From the NCBI GenBank assembly GCA_965228125.1, contig OZ245791.1, positions 2,108,001 to 2,172,000 on the forward strand: a stretch of DNA of 64,000 nt, given 5' to 3'. Below the pieces are notes generated by a model. That model ran no database searches and was not told the DNA's origin. It worked only from the letters and a program-made list of their open reading frames with translations. This DNA comes from GWF2-38-69 sp965228125. GTDB lineage: Bacteria; Verrucomicrobiota; Lentisphaeria; Victivallales; GWF2-38-69. Shown piece by piece: positions 44,576-52,952 of this stretch (position 1 is the stretch's first letter; each line of letters begins with the position of its first letter). The translations under genes were made by a program, and so were the position numbers.

Positions 44576-45262
44576 TTAGCTTCTGTTTCCGAATACAGCC
44601 GTACCGATTCGTACTATTGTAGAGCCGTTAATAATCGCATTCTTATAATCTCCCGACATTCCCATGGAAAGCTCAGGGAGTTTTATTTTGAATTTAAATT
44701 CCAATTCATCTCTTGTTGTTTTTAATGCAGAGAAAATGGTATTTAGCTCATTTTCCGGAATATCAAAAGGTGCCATGGTCATAAGCCCCAGAAGCTTGAT
44801 ATTGTCGCACTTTAAGGCTGATTCTACGCAGTTTTCAAGTTCGGAAAGATTCAAACCAAATTTACTTTCCTCTTCGGATATATTTACTTCCAGAAGGATT
44901 TTTTGAATCTTATTTTTTTCTGAGGCAAGCCTGTTTATTTTCTGTATTAGCTTAATAGAATCGACAGAGTGAATGTATTCGGCAAGTTCTACGGCCTTGG
45001 CGACTTTATTGGTTTGAAGGTGCCCGATAAGATGCCATTGAATATCTTTTGGGAGTTTTGGCGCTTTGCTTTCTAATTCTTGAATCTTGTTTTCGCCAAA
45101 AAGCCGCTGCCCGAAAGAGTAAGCAATTAGAATATCCTCGATAGGAAAATTCTTACTAACAGCCAACAGTTTAACCGAGCCGGATTCTCTGTTAGCTGAA
45201 GCTTCAATTTCCGCTATTTCGGTTTTTAGGCGATGTAAATTTTTTTCGATATGGCTATCCAT
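44576..45262 (-). CDS. YggS/PLPBP pyridoxal phosphate homeostasis protein
   Basis: The 228-residue single-domain alanine racemase-fold protein binds PLP. VKLLAVSKNFP holds the PLP lysine, and FGENKIQEL, WHLIGHLQTNK, LGLMTMAPF and LSMGMSGDYKNAI are family signatures. It keeps free PLP in balance rather than acting as an enzyme. ATG 45262 has AAGGT about 8 bases ahead; a TTG at 45280 is in frame but without support. Confidence 0.93.
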   Translation of the reverse strand: MDSHIEKNLHRLKTEIAEIEASANRESGSVKLLAVSKNFPIEDILIAYSFGQRLFGENKIQELESKAPKLPKDIQWHLIGHLQTNKVAKAVELAEYIHSVDSIKLIQKINRLASEKNKIQKILLEVNISEEESKFGLNLSELENCVESALKCDNIKLLGLMTMAPFDIPENELNTIFSALKTTRDELEFKFKIKLPELSMGMSGDYKNAIINGSTIVRIGTAVFGNRS

Positions 45263-45340
45263 TTTGTGTACCTTTTTCAAAAGATTTTAAGTATCGTGTT
45301 ATTGTATATGCTTATTTTGCACTGCAACAGTCGCGAATCC

Positions 45341-45368
45341 TTGAAAAGAGAATCTTTTACTCTAATAT
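45341..45368 (+). promoter_or_regulatory. Sigma-70-type promoter of the kds-lpt cluster
   Basis: TTGAAA (45341-45346), 16 bases and TAATAT (45363-45368) lie 28 bases before kdsB. The leader would be short and has no clear Shine-Dalgarno sequence. Confidence 0.55.
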
Positions 45369-45396
45369 TTACTTATTCGTATTTGTTGCATTTAAA

Positions 45397-46149
45397 ATGG
45401 GCGTTTTTGAAATGAAAGAAAAAGGTGTGGTTGTTTGTATCCCTGCCAGATTCGGCAGTACCAGATTCCCTGGAAAACCTATAGCTAAACTCGGCGGAAA
45501 ACCGATTATACAATGGGTTTATGAGAAAGGGCTAGGATCAAAAGCAGAAAATGTGATTATAGCTACAGACAATGAAGCTGTATTTCAAAGTGGTTCTGCC
45601 TTTGGCGCAAAATGTATAATGACTTCCGATAAGCATCCGTCAGGTACAGACAGGATATGGGAAGCTGTTAAAAATATAGACTGCGATGTGATCATAAATA
45701 TTCAAGGAGATGAACCGCTTATAGAAATCTCCACTATAAACAGCCTCATTGATATGTTTATTTCTAATCCGTCTATGGAGATGGGAACCGTTGTAGTGAA
45801 AGCTGACCGATCGGTGATTGGCACTAATCCCAATGTGGTAAAAGCTGTTTTGGGAAAAGACAATTCAGCCTTATATTTCAGCAGGTCTGAAATACCATTT
45901 GTCAGGGATGCAGGAAAAACCTTCCCTATTTACAAGCATCTTGGTATTTATGGATATAGGAAAAAGACACTTGAAAAAATAGTAAGCTTGCCTCAAAGTG
46001 AACTCGAAAAATGTGAAATGCTTGAGCAGCTTAGAGCATTGGATAACGGAATTAAAATTTATGCAGTAATACTTGATAATGATTTTGGGGTTGGAATTGA
46101 TACGCCTGAAGACCTGGCGAAAGCTGAATCTTTAATATCAAACCAATAA
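45397..46149 (+). CDS. kdsB: CMP-Kdo synthetase
   Basis: The 250-residue nucleotidyltransferase activates Kdo with CTP for lipid A-core assembly. Signatures are CIPARFGSTRFPGKP, SGTDRIWEA, INIQGDEPL and the hexose-lyase-like YKHLGIYGYRKKTL. ATG 45397 or, five codons on, ATG 45412 may be used; neither has a good ribosome site. It starts the cluster kdsB-kdsA-kdsC-lptC-lptA-lptB-hpf. Confidence 0.95.
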   Translation: MGVFEMKEKGVVVCIPARFGSTRFPGKPIAKLGGKPIIQWVYEKGLGSKAENVIIATDNEAVFQSGSAFGAKCIMTSDKHPSGTDRIWEAVKNIDCDVIINIQGDEPLIEISTINSLIDMFISNPSMEMGTVVVKADRSVIGTNPNVVKAVLGKDNSALYFSRSEIPFVRDAGKTFPIYKHLGIYGYRKKTLEKIVSLPQSELEKCEMLEQLRALDNGIKIYAVILDNDFGVGIDTPEDLAKAESLISNQ

Positions 46150-46170
46150 TAGTAAGAGGAAACATAAGGT

Positions 46171-46995
46171 ATGTTTAAAATAAATAAAAATATTGAAATT
46201 GGGAACGGAAAACTTCTCCTTCTCAGTGGCCCATGCATAGTAGAAACTCCTGAGATTTGCTTCGAAATAGCTAAATTTCTTAAAACGCTAACTTCAGAAC
46301 TTGGTATAAATTATGTATTTAAGGCATCTTTTGATAAAGCCAACAGGACTTCTGGATTCTCGTTTCGCGGGAATGGCATGGATAGGAACCTGGAGATTTT
46401 AGCTCAAATTAAAAGAGAATTGGATTTGCCGATAGTTACTGATATTCACGAAACAAGCCAGGTAGAGAAGGCTTCTGCTGTGGCTGACATATTGCAGATT
46501 CCAGCCTTTCTGTGCCGCCAGACAGACCTTTTGGTAGCTGCAGCTAAAACAGGAAGGTGTGTGAACATCAAAAAAGGGCAATTTATGGCTCCTGAAGACA
46601 TGAAGGGAGCTGTCGAAAAAGTAATAAATGCCGGCAATAATAAAGTGATGTTAACAGAAAGAGGGACAACTTTTGGCTATCATAATTTGGTTGTTGACAT
46701 GAGATCATTTCCTATAATGAGGGCTATTGGTGTACCAGTGGTTTTTGACGCTACGCATTCGGTTCAACTTCCAGGAGGGCTTGGTAATTCTTCAGGTGGA
46801 CAAAAAGAATTTGCTGAAACTTTGGCGTTATCTGCCACAGCTGCCGGCATAGATGCGCTGTTTATGGAAGTGCATCCTGATCCCTCAAAAGCTTTGTCTG
46901 ATGGGCCGAATTCTTTGGATTTTAAACAGGCTGAGAATCTTTTAAGAAAAATAAGGAAACTGTATGACGCTCAAAGAAAAGGCTTTAAAGATTAA
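46171..46995 (+). CDS. kdsA: Kdo-8-phosphate synthase
   Basis: The 274-residue enzyme condenses phosphoenolpyruvate with arabinose-5-phosphate. LSGPCIVE, FKASFDKANRTS, TDIHE, QIPAFLCRQTDLL, LTERGTTFGY and DATHSVQLPGG are family motifs. The Cys in SGPCIV sits where metal-dependent KdsA have their metal ligand (Asn in the metal-free class), so this is probably the metal-dependent type. AGAGGAAA is upstream of the ATG, and kdsC overlaps its end by 32 bases. Confidence 0.95.
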   Translation: MFKINKNIEIGNGKLLLLSGPCIVETPEICFEIAKFLKTLTSELGINYVFKASFDKANRTSGFSFRGNGMDRNLEILAQIKRELDLPIVTDIHETSQVEKASAVADILQIPAFLCRQTDLLVAAAKTGRCVNIKKGQFMAPEDMKGAVEKVINAGNNKVMLTERGTTFGYHNLVVDMRSFPIMRAIGVPVVFDATHSVQLPGGLGNSSGGQKEFAETLALSATAAGIDALFMEVHPDPSKALSDGPNSLDFKQAENLLRKIRKLYDAQRKGFKD

Positions 46996-47479
46996 AGCTG
47001 TTGTCCTTGATATAGATGGTGTTCTGACAGATGGTTCAATAGGGTATTGGCAGAACTCAGATGAAATAAAGTTTTTCGATGTAAAAGACGGCCTTGCAAT
47101 TAGCCTGGCCTTGCAGAATGGAATAAAAGTCGGAATACTTTCGGGAAGATCTTCAAAGGCGAACAAAGTAAGAGCCGGAGAATTAAGACTTTCATTTTTT
47201 TACGAAGGAGAGAAAGATAAGGGAAAAGGATTTGACAAAATTTTGTCAGAGCATAACCTTGAGGCATTTGAATGTATGTACATAGGAGACGATATAATAG
47301 ATATCCCTCCTATAAAAAGGGCTGGAATATCCGTAGCAGTAGGCGATGCAGTTGAGGAATTAGACACATTTTGTTCATTCAGGACGAAAGCAATTGGTGG
47401 AAAAGGAGCAGTAAGAGAAGCAATAGTTTGGCTTCTAAAGGAAAAGGATTTATGGGAAAACATAGTTCAAAGATATTGA
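46964..47479 (+). CDS. kdsC: Kdo-8-phosphate phosphatase
   Basis: This 171-residue C0-type HAD phosphatase releases Kdo from Kdo-8-phosphate. VVLDIDGVLTDGSI has the two catalytic Asp, GILSGRSS is motif 2, and YIGDDIIDIPPIKRAG is the metal-binding motif 4. It overlaps both neighbours (32 bases with kdsA, 28 with lptC), so the genes are translationally linked. Confidence 0.95.
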   Translation: MTLKEKALKIKAVVLDIDGVLTDGSIGYWQNSDEIKFFDVKDGLAISLALQNGIKVGILSGRSSKANKVRAGELRLSFFYEGEKDKGKGFDKILSEHNLEAFECMYIGDDIIDIPPIKRAGISVAVGDAVEELDTFCSFRTKAIGGKGAVREAIVWLLKEKDLWENIVQRY

Positions 47480-48012
47480 GGTATTTATTTGTATTGTTGT
47501 TTGTCTTTGTCGTTAACTTTGCATACGCCGGTATAGAAGGCAATGAAAGTGTAAATGTAGAAATGAAGAACTTTATTAAACCCCAGTACAATGAGAAAAC
47601 CCATATGCTCGAATATATTCTTATGGGCGATTCTGCCAGAACTGAAGGAGCTTTGATTCGGGTTAGCGATGCTACAATTAAGTTCATAGGAGCTGACGGT
47701 AAGAGTGTGACTGGTGTTCTTTCATCACCGGAAATTTTTTATAATCAATCGACGCGGTTTATTAGCGGAAATCAGCCTATTCATTTTCGCTCTGAAGGAT
47801 TTGATGCAGACGGAGTGGGGTTTGATGCCAGCCAGGTGTCGGATTCTCTTCATCTTAGGAAAGATGTGAAACTGGTTATCAGATCTTTTGACCAGTCGGG
47901 TTATAGTTTTGCCTTGGATTCCAGTAAGCCAGATACGCAGAGAAGTGTAGATACTGCTCTGAATGTTGATACCCCAGTTGTATCAGATACAAAAATGAAA
48001 ACAGGAGTGTAA
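47452..48012 (+). CDS. lptC: LptC-like LPS transport protein
   Basis: The 186-residue protein starts with a membrane anchor or signal (SSKILRYLFVLLFVFVVNFAYA) and continues as a beta-rich domain. SDATIKFIGADGKSVTGV and SPEIFYNQSTRFISGNQPI resemble LptC/OstA repeats. LptC links the inner-membrane LptBFG extractor to LptA. ATG 47452 has AAAAGGA upstream. Position between kdsC and lptA, as in Proteobacteria, supports the call. The tail is rich in Asp and Thr. Confidence 0.75.
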   Translation: MGKHSSKILRYLFVLLFVFVVNFAYAGIEGNESVNVEMKNFIKPQYNEKTHMLEYILMGDSARTEGALIRVSDATIKFIGADGKSVTGVLSSPEIFYNQSTRFISGNQPIHFRSEGFDADGVGFDASQVSDSLHLRKDVKLVIRSFDQSGYSFALDSSKPDTQRSVDTALNVDTPVVSDTKMKTGV

Positions 48013-48017
48013 ATGTA

Positions 48018-48674
48018 ATGAAAAAAAAGTTGGCTATTTTCCTTCTCATAGGTGTTAGTTTTATCTCACTTAAAGGGGTTTTATTTGCGGAGTCCGCTTT
48101 TGGGTCTTTAGTTGCTTTGCCTGGAGAATCTTCAAGTTCCAAAAGGGATTCAGGCCCGATGACCATTACCGCTAACTCTATGGATATAGACTTGAAAAAT
48201 AATGTCATTACACTGATAGGGAATGTAAAGGTAGAAGATAATCAATCAAAAATTACTTCGGAAAAAATGCTTGTGTATCTTCAGGATAAAAAAGATTCTC
48301 CATCGGCTCCTGCTGCTGCTACAGGAAGCAAAAGCGCCAAAGCAATAGTAGCTTTGGGTGATGTAGTTATAATTCAAAAAAATCTTTCTGTTGACGAGAA
48401 AAAACGTGGAGAAAGAAAAGCAACCGCCGGAAGGGCTGATTACGATGTGGCTAACGGTATAATAATACTTACAGATAACCCTGTATTGTATCAAGGAGAT
48501 AGTTACATCAAAGGAAATAGAATTATCCTGTGGAAAGATAGCGACAGAATGAAAGTAGAGAACAATGAGGAGACAAATACTTCAAGTATAATCGTTTTGA
48601 ATCAAAAGCCTGCAGATACAGCTACAGATACTGCTGTTGTTGCAGACACTTCTAAGGATACTTCTGCAATATGA
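48018..48674 (+). CDS. lptA: LptA-like periplasmic LPS bridge protein
   Basis: The 218-residue protein has a signal peptide ending near FAESAFG and an OstA domain: MTITANSMDIDLKNNVITL, GNVKVEDNQSKITSEKMLVY and RADYDVANGIIILTDNPVL. It would form the periplasmic bridge for LPS. The C-terminal 20 residues are Asp/Thr/Ala-rich, like the tail of the preceding LptC. AGGAG precedes the ATG by 10 bases. Confidence 0.88.
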   Translation: MKKKLAIFLLIGVSFISLKGVLFAESAFGSLVALPGESSSSKRDSGPMTITANSMDIDLKNNVITLIGNVKVEDNQSKITSEKMLVYLQDKKDSPSAPAAATGSKSAKAIVALGDVVIIQKNLSVDEKKRGERKATAGRADYDVANGIIILTDNPVLYQGDSYIKGNRIILWKDSDRMKVENNEETNTSSIIVLNQKPADTATDTAVVADTSKDTSAI

Positions 48675-48694
48675 TAGAAACTTTTCTGGAATAT

Positions 48695-48703
48695 TGTTAT
48701 AAT
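48695..48703 (+). promoter_or_regulatory. Extended -10 promoter upstream of lptB
   Basis: TGTTATAAT is a perfect extended -10 element, 28 bases before the lptB ATG. No good -35 box is seen, as is common for this type. It could give lptB and perhaps hpf extra expression inside the cluster. Confidence 0.45.
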
Positions 48704-48730
48704 GAATTCAAAAATTACTAAGGTTAAAAT

Positions 48731-49492
48731 ATGACAGACGATATTGCACAAACAGTCCCTTCGACAAATAAAATCCTTGTAGAGAGCAAGAGTCTTGTCA
48801 AAGCCTACAAAGGGCGTCGGGTCGTAAATGGCGTTTCCATGGTTGTGCATGAGGGGGAAGTCGTTGGGCTTTTGGGCCCCAACGGGGCAGGGAAAACGAC
48901 TAGCTTTTACATGATTACAGGTTTGATAAGGCCTGATTCAGGTACTGTTCATTTCAGGGACATCGATATTTCTAAATACCCTATGTACAAGAGGGCCAGG
49001 CTTGGAATGGGTTACTTGGCTCAGGAACCTTCTATTTTCAGGAAGCTCACCGTTGAACAGAATATCATGGCTATTCTAGAGACACTGGATCTTAGCGCTT
49101 ATGAGAGAAAAGAAAGGCTTCAGGCATTGTTGGATGAACTGGAAATAACTCATTTATCAAACCAGAAAGCAATGACGCTCAGCGGTGGAGAGAGAAGAAG
49201 ACTTGAAATTACCAGAGCGTTGGTTACCAATCCTTCGCTGATACTTCTTGATGAGCCTTTCAGCGGAGTAGATCCTTTGGCTGTTTATGATGTACAGCAA
49301 ATTATTTGCCGCTTGAGAGATAAGGGATTGGCCATTCTGATTACCGACCACAATGTCAGAGAAACTCTATCTGTTGTTAATAGAGCTTATCTTATGTGCG
49401 AAGGGCAGATTGTAGTGCAAGGGAGCAGCGACTTTCTTGTGAAAGATTCAAAAGCCAGAGAAGTTTATCTTGGCCCCAAATTTACAATGTGA
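48731..49492 (+). CDS. lptB: LPS export ABC transporter ATPase LptB
   Basis: The 253-residue ATPase has Walker A GPNGAGKTT, the signature LSGGERRRLEITRAL, Walker B LILLDEPFSGVDP and the switch His in ITDHNVRETL. YLAQEPSIFRKLTVEQN is typical of LptB. It powers LPS extraction with LptF and LptG, which are not in the window. Confidence 0.95.
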   Translation: MTDDIAQTVPSTNKILVESKSLVKAYKGRRVVNGVSMVVHEGEVVGLLGPNGAGKTTSFYMITGLIRPDSGTVHFRDIDISKYPMYKRARLGMGYLAQEPSIFRKLTVEQNIMAILETLDLSAYERKERLQALLDELEITHLSNQKAMTLSGGERRRLEITRALVTNPSLILLDEPFSGVDPLAVYDVQQIICRLRDKGLAILITDHNVRETLSVVNRAYLMCEGQIVVQGSSDFLVKDSKAREVYLGPKFTM

Positions 49493-49541
49493 TTTCAATT
49501 AGTGTTATATAATGGGTTAAAACTAAAAAAGGAGAGTATTA

Positions 49542-49856
49542 ATGAGCGTAGTTGTCAGTATTAGAAACGGAAATATTTCTGAAACACTTAAAGAATATGC
49601 ACAGAATAAGGCTTCGGGACTTCTGGATGATTATCCTAAAATTACTAGTATCAACCTCATTCTAGATATAGAAAAAACGAGAAACAAGGCAGAAGTTATC
49701 ATAAGAGCTAAAGGAGTAGAAGTAGAAGCTGATGTTGAGAAGTATGATATGTACGAGGCAATTGACTCGGTCGTAGATAAAGCTCATATTCAATTGAGAA
49801 AACATTTAGACAAACTCCAACACCATCGCAAACCGGAAGTCAAAGCAGCAGAATAA
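49542..49856 (+). CDS. hpf: Ribosome hibernation promoting factor, short form
   Basis: The 104-residue HPF/YfiA protein (VVVSIRNGNISETLKEYA, AEVIIRAKGVEVEADV, DMYEAIDSVVDKAHIQLRKH) binds the 30S decoding site in resting cells. The short length lacks the dimerisation domain of long HPF. GGAG precedes the ATG. It follows lptB as in Proteobacteria, but the rpoN gene usually between them is absent. A terminator follows. Confidence 0.93.
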   Translation: MSVVVSIRNGNISETLKEYAQNKASGLLDDYPKITSINLILDIEKTRNKAEVIIRAKGVEVEADVEKYDMYEAIDSVVDKAHIQLRKHLDKLQHHRKPEVKAAE

Positions 49857-49876
49857 TGCAACCTTAAAACCACTAG

Positions 49877-49904
49877 GCCTCTTAGGATTTTGATCTTAAG
49901 AGGC
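49877..49904 (+). terminator. Rho-independent terminator after hpf
   Basis: An 8-bp stem (gcctctta / taagaggc), extended by weaker inner pairs, is followed by six T. It ends only 10 bases before the next start codon at 49914. Confidence 0.88.
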
Positions 49905-49913
49905 TTTTTTATT

Positions 49914-50411
49914 ATGGATAAGAGTCCAAATACATTTTTTAAAGACAGGAATTTATGGATTTCTGCTTCAGATGAAGAGTTTGCTCAATATTATACGATA
50001 AGAAATTTTCAAGATACAGGCAAGGGAGGACAGAAAAGAAACAGAAAATATTCAGGGGTCAGATTAACCCACATTGAAACCGGCATTGTGGTTGAGTGCA
50101 CTTTACATAGAGAGCAGAATTTAAACAGAATCGAAGCAGCAAAAAAACTTAGATTTAAACTTGCTATGCTTTCAGGGCCGGAAATAGAAAATATCAGATC
50201 TATCGTGAGCCCAAGCAATCAGGATTATCCTAAGTGGGTAGCATATATTTTGGATGAACTGCATAGGCATGATTTCGAAATATTGCCTGTGGCTGAAAAA
50301 CTTAGCCTTTCTAAGACTAAACTTACAAAACTATTGTATAAAGACAGAGATTTGTGGGATGAAGTTAACGCCAATCGAACAAAACTTGGCAAGTTCACAT
50401 TCAAAGTTTGA
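49914..50411 (+). CDS. Small RF-1-domain protein with GGQ motif
   Basis: The 165-residue protein has the GGQ of peptidyl-tRNA hydrolysing factors in GKGGQKRNRKYSGVRLTH, followed by VECTLHREQNLNRIEAA. It lacks the codon-recognition domain of RF1/RF2, so a role in ribosome rescue (ArfB/PrfH-like) is likely. The C-terminal part, about 60 residues (PKWVAYILDELHRHDFE, LSLSKTKLTKLLYKD), may contact the ribosome. The start follows directly on the T-run of the hpf terminator, and there is no ribosome site. Confidence 0.82.
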   Translation: MDKSPNTFFKDRNLWISASDEEFAQYYTIRNFQDTGKGGQKRNRKYSGVRLTHIETGIVVECTLHREQNLNRIEAAKKLRFKLAMLSGPEIENIRSIVSPSNQDYPKWVAYILDELHRHDFEILPVAEKLSLSKTKLTKLLYKDRDLWDEVNANRTKLGKFTFKV

Positions 50412-50412
50412 C

Positions 50413-51345
50413 CTAGGAATGTTTAAGTAAAGCAAGCTTCCCTTCACGCCCGGGAATTTCCTCAATACTCAGGTTTAGTATTTGTTGGGTGGATTTAATT
50501 CGTTCATAAATTTCGCCCATAGATACAATTTTAATACCTTTTTCTTTACAGTTCTGAATAAATTCTTTAAACATTTTAAGGCACACTATGCCTTCTGCTT
50601 CTGTATGAATCGTTAGAACGTTAAGTTGTCCTGGTTCTATTTGGCTTAGAATATATTCATTATAGTTTTCATTCGTCACGCCGTTTCTGCCAATGACTTC
50701 ATCATAAGTTGGCAAAGTTGTCGGGATTTGAAGTTTTTTAAAGACATGATTGTTGTATTTGGGATAACCATAGGAAGTTCCTCTCGTATCGCTTCTGTAC
50801 TTGATATCGGCGCATACTTCGGAGTCAGCAAATTTCAGCCATTCTTCAGATAGCTGCCATCCCGGCGATCCTGCGGCGGTCGGAAGACTGCCAAAGAGTC
50901 TTTTCCAGCGTCTGTTTGCTTTATCGATTTGCTCTTTTATCTGTTGAGGCGTGTATTTGCTGATGTTTTTCTGCCATTTATAGTGGTCATAGGCATGTAA
51001 GGCAACTTCATGTCCGAATTTTGCAGGTAATCGAAGCACTTTCCTTAATATTCTTCCGATATTTGGGCCAGGCCAGAGAAACCCTTTGAAAAGAATGTCC
51101 AGGCCGTACAATTTGGCAGCATTACCCCTGAACATTTTTATAAGAAATTTAGGCTTCAATATTCTCCAAATGTGCCTTCCCATATTATCAGGGCCAACGG
51201 AAAGGAAAAACGTAGCCTTGATACCCTCGCTGTTAAGCAATCTAATTAAAGCCGGAATTCCTTTTTTAGTTCCACGATAGGTATCAACATCTATTTTTAA
51301 GCCTAAGACAGTTTCATCTTTTTGGAAGAAATTATTTTCATTCAT
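50413..51345 (-). CDS. arnD: ArnD-like deformylase (NodB-type polysaccharide deacetylase)
   Basis: The 310-residue protein is close to E. coli ArnD over its length. LGLKIDVDTYRGTKKG has the metal Asp pair, FLSVGPDNMGRHIWR and NAAKLYGLDIL follow, then HEVALHAYDHYKWQ with the metal His, LPTYDEVIGRNGV and IHTEAEG. ArnD removes the formyl group from undecaprenyl-phosphate-4-formamido-L-arabinose, a step in L-Ara4N decoration of lipid A that lowers polymyxin binding. It starts 15 bases after the arnC stop. Confidence 0.9.
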   Translation of the reverse strand: MNENNFFQKDETVLGLKIDVDTYRGTKKGIPALIRLLNSEGIKATFFLSVGPDNMGRHIWRILKPKFLIKMFRGNAAKLYGLDILFKGFLWPGPNIGRILRKVLRLPAKFGHEVALHAYDHYKWQKNISKYTPQQIKEQIDKANRRWKRLFGSLPTAAGSPGWQLSEEWLKFADSEVCADIKYRSDTRGTSYGYPKYNNHVFKKLQIPTTLPTYDEVIGRNGVTNENYNEYILSQIEPGQLNVLTIHTEAEGIVCLKMFKEFIQNCKEKGIKIVSMGEIYERIKSTQQILNLSIEEIPGREGKLALLKHS

Positions 51346-51360
51346 GTTAAGTCCCGACTG

Positions 51361-52320
51361 TTAGTCAATTTTGCCTTCCTTTGAGCCGATTATAAATTTA
51401 GGCCTTTGTCTTACATCCATGCTTATTCTACATATATATTCTCCTAATAAGCCAAAAACGAAAAACTGTCCGCCAAGGAAAAAAAAGAGTATGCCAAATA
51501 GCGTGAATATTCCGTTGCCAGACCATTCCGGTCCGAAGAATACCCGAAGCAGGATAAGCAAAACGGCAAAAAATAAACTTACTGCACACATAACCCCGCC
51601 AAATACGGTCAAAATCCTAAGGGGCATATATGTAGATCCTGTTAAGATGTCAAAGAAAAGTTGCAGGAGTTTCCAGATATTGTATTTTGATTCTCCTGCG
51701 CCTCTGGCAGCGTGTTCTATCTCAATCTCAGTCGTTTTCCTTGCAAAAGAATCAGCTAGTACCGGAATATAAATAAAGTGCTCTGTGCATTGCAATATTA
51801 TGTCAATTATTTTTTTCTTATATGCTCTGAGCATACAGCCGCTGTCGCGGATTTTTGATTTAGTGATTTTTCTTACCATTTTATCTTTTGCGTCGGATGC
51901 TAATTTTCTGAAGATGTTATCTTTTCTTCCTCCTCCTCTTAAACTTCCCACTATATCGTAGTTATCTTCCTCCATTTTGGATATTAGTAAAGGAATCCCT
52001 TCAGGAGGGTTTTGAAGGTCAGCATCTATTGTTACTATCACTTCTGCTGTACATTGTTCGAATCCCGCGATAATAGCTGAGTGTTGCCCGTAGTTCCTAT
52101 TGAGACAAACTAATGCGATGTTATTGGGAAGTTTTTTTATCCAGTCTTTTATTATGGCACAGGATTTATCGGCGCTCCCGTCATCGACCAGGACTAGCCT
52201 GTATGAATAGTGTTTGTCTTTTAGTGCCTTATCAGCTCTTTCAATAAAAGCCCCTATATTAAATTCTTCATTATAAACAGGGACTACTACATCTATTGAG
52301 TTAACTTTATTTTCAGACAT
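51361..52320 (-). CDS. arnC: ArnC-like undecaprenyl-phosphate aminoarabinose transferase
   Basis: This membrane GT2 glycosyltransferase (319 residues) has VVVPVYNEEFNIG, LVDDGSADKS, IDADLQNPPEG and the DSGCMLRAYKKK motif, then two C-terminal transmembrane segments and GLLGEYICRISMDVRQRP. It transfers formamido-arabinose to undecaprenyl phosphate. Related GtrB-type dolichol-phosphate transferases look similar, but the arnD neighbour supports ArnC. ATG 52320 is preferred for its GAGGTG; a GTG at 52326 is in frame. Confidence 0.87.
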   Translation of the reverse strand: MSENKVNSIDVVVPVYNEEFNIGAFIERADKALKDKHYSYRLVLVDDGSADKSCAIIKDWIKKLPNNIALVCLNRNYGQHSAIIAGFEQCTAEVIVTIDADLQNPPEGIPLLISKMEEDNYDIVGSLRGGGRKDNIFRKLASDAKDKMVRKITKSKIRDSGCMLRAYKKKIIDIILQCTEHFIYIPVLADSFARKTTEIEIEHAARGAGESKYNIWKLLQLFFDILTGSTYMPLRILTVFGGVMCAVSLFFAVLLILLRVFFGPEWSGNGIFTLFGILFFFLGGQFFVFGLLGEYICRISMDVRQRPKFIIGSKEGKID

Positions 52321-52438
52321 TTTCACCTCAAAAATTTAAAGGATATGAATTAACCGATGAAAAAAACAACTTGATATTTTAAAATTATAGAACAAAGTTA
52401 AAAAAAAACATTCTAATGGAAACATTTGTTTAGACTAA

Positions 52439-52945
52439 ATGGCTCTTAATCATCCCAAAATCACAATAGTCCTAGACCGTTTGAGAAGCGCTTTCAACAC
52501 AGGCAACATATTCAGGTTGGCCGATGCTGTTAATGCTCATGAGATTATTGCCTGTGGGTATACTCCATATCCTCCCCACCCGAAACTCTCCAAAACTGCC
52601 ATGAGGGCTGATGAATACGTTAAGTGCAGGCATTGCGAAACTTCGTTGGATGCTGTGCGGATGTTAAAACGTGAAGGTTGCAAGATGATATTGGCGGTGG
52701 AGACAGGCGAGAATTCTGTTGACGCTTGGGAAAAAGATTATGAGTTTCCTCTTGCTATAATACTAGGAAATGAGGCTCTTGGCGTAAATAAAGAAACAAT
52801 ACAGGAGTGCGACGGTATTGTCGGATTACCAATGTTTGGCAATAAATCCTCTATTAATGTAGGCAATTGCGCTGCTGTTGTGCTTTATTCAGTAATAGCA
52901 AAGCACTATAATTCTTTGAATCTACGAAGTACACCAAGACTTTAA
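52439..52945 (+). CDS. TrmH/SpoU-family RNA 2'-O-methyltransferase
   Basis: The 168-residue SPOUT methylase has the three knot motifs: VLDRLRSAFNTGNIFR, ILGNEALGV and LPMFGNKSSINVGNCAAVVLY. Its short size suggests the TrmH/TrmL-type that modifies tRNA, with no extra RNA-binding domain. The target nucleotide is unknown. No ribosome site is visible. It is followed 7 bases later by the ftsQ-like gene. Confidence 0.88.
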   Translation: MALNHPKITIVLDRLRSAFNTGNIFRLADAVNAHEIIACGYTPYPPHPKLSKTAMRADEYVKCRHCETSLDAVRMLKREGCKMILAVETGENSVDAWEKDYEFPLAIILGNEALGVNKETIQECDGIVGLPMFGNKSSINVGNCAAVVLYSVIAKHYNSLNLRSTPRL

Positions 52946-52952
52946 TTCAGTT

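Noticed and set aside
52056..52066. GTTCGAATCCC, a tRNA T-loop-like string
   Set aside because: It lies inside the arnC coding frame, and no acceptor, D or anticodon arms surround it.
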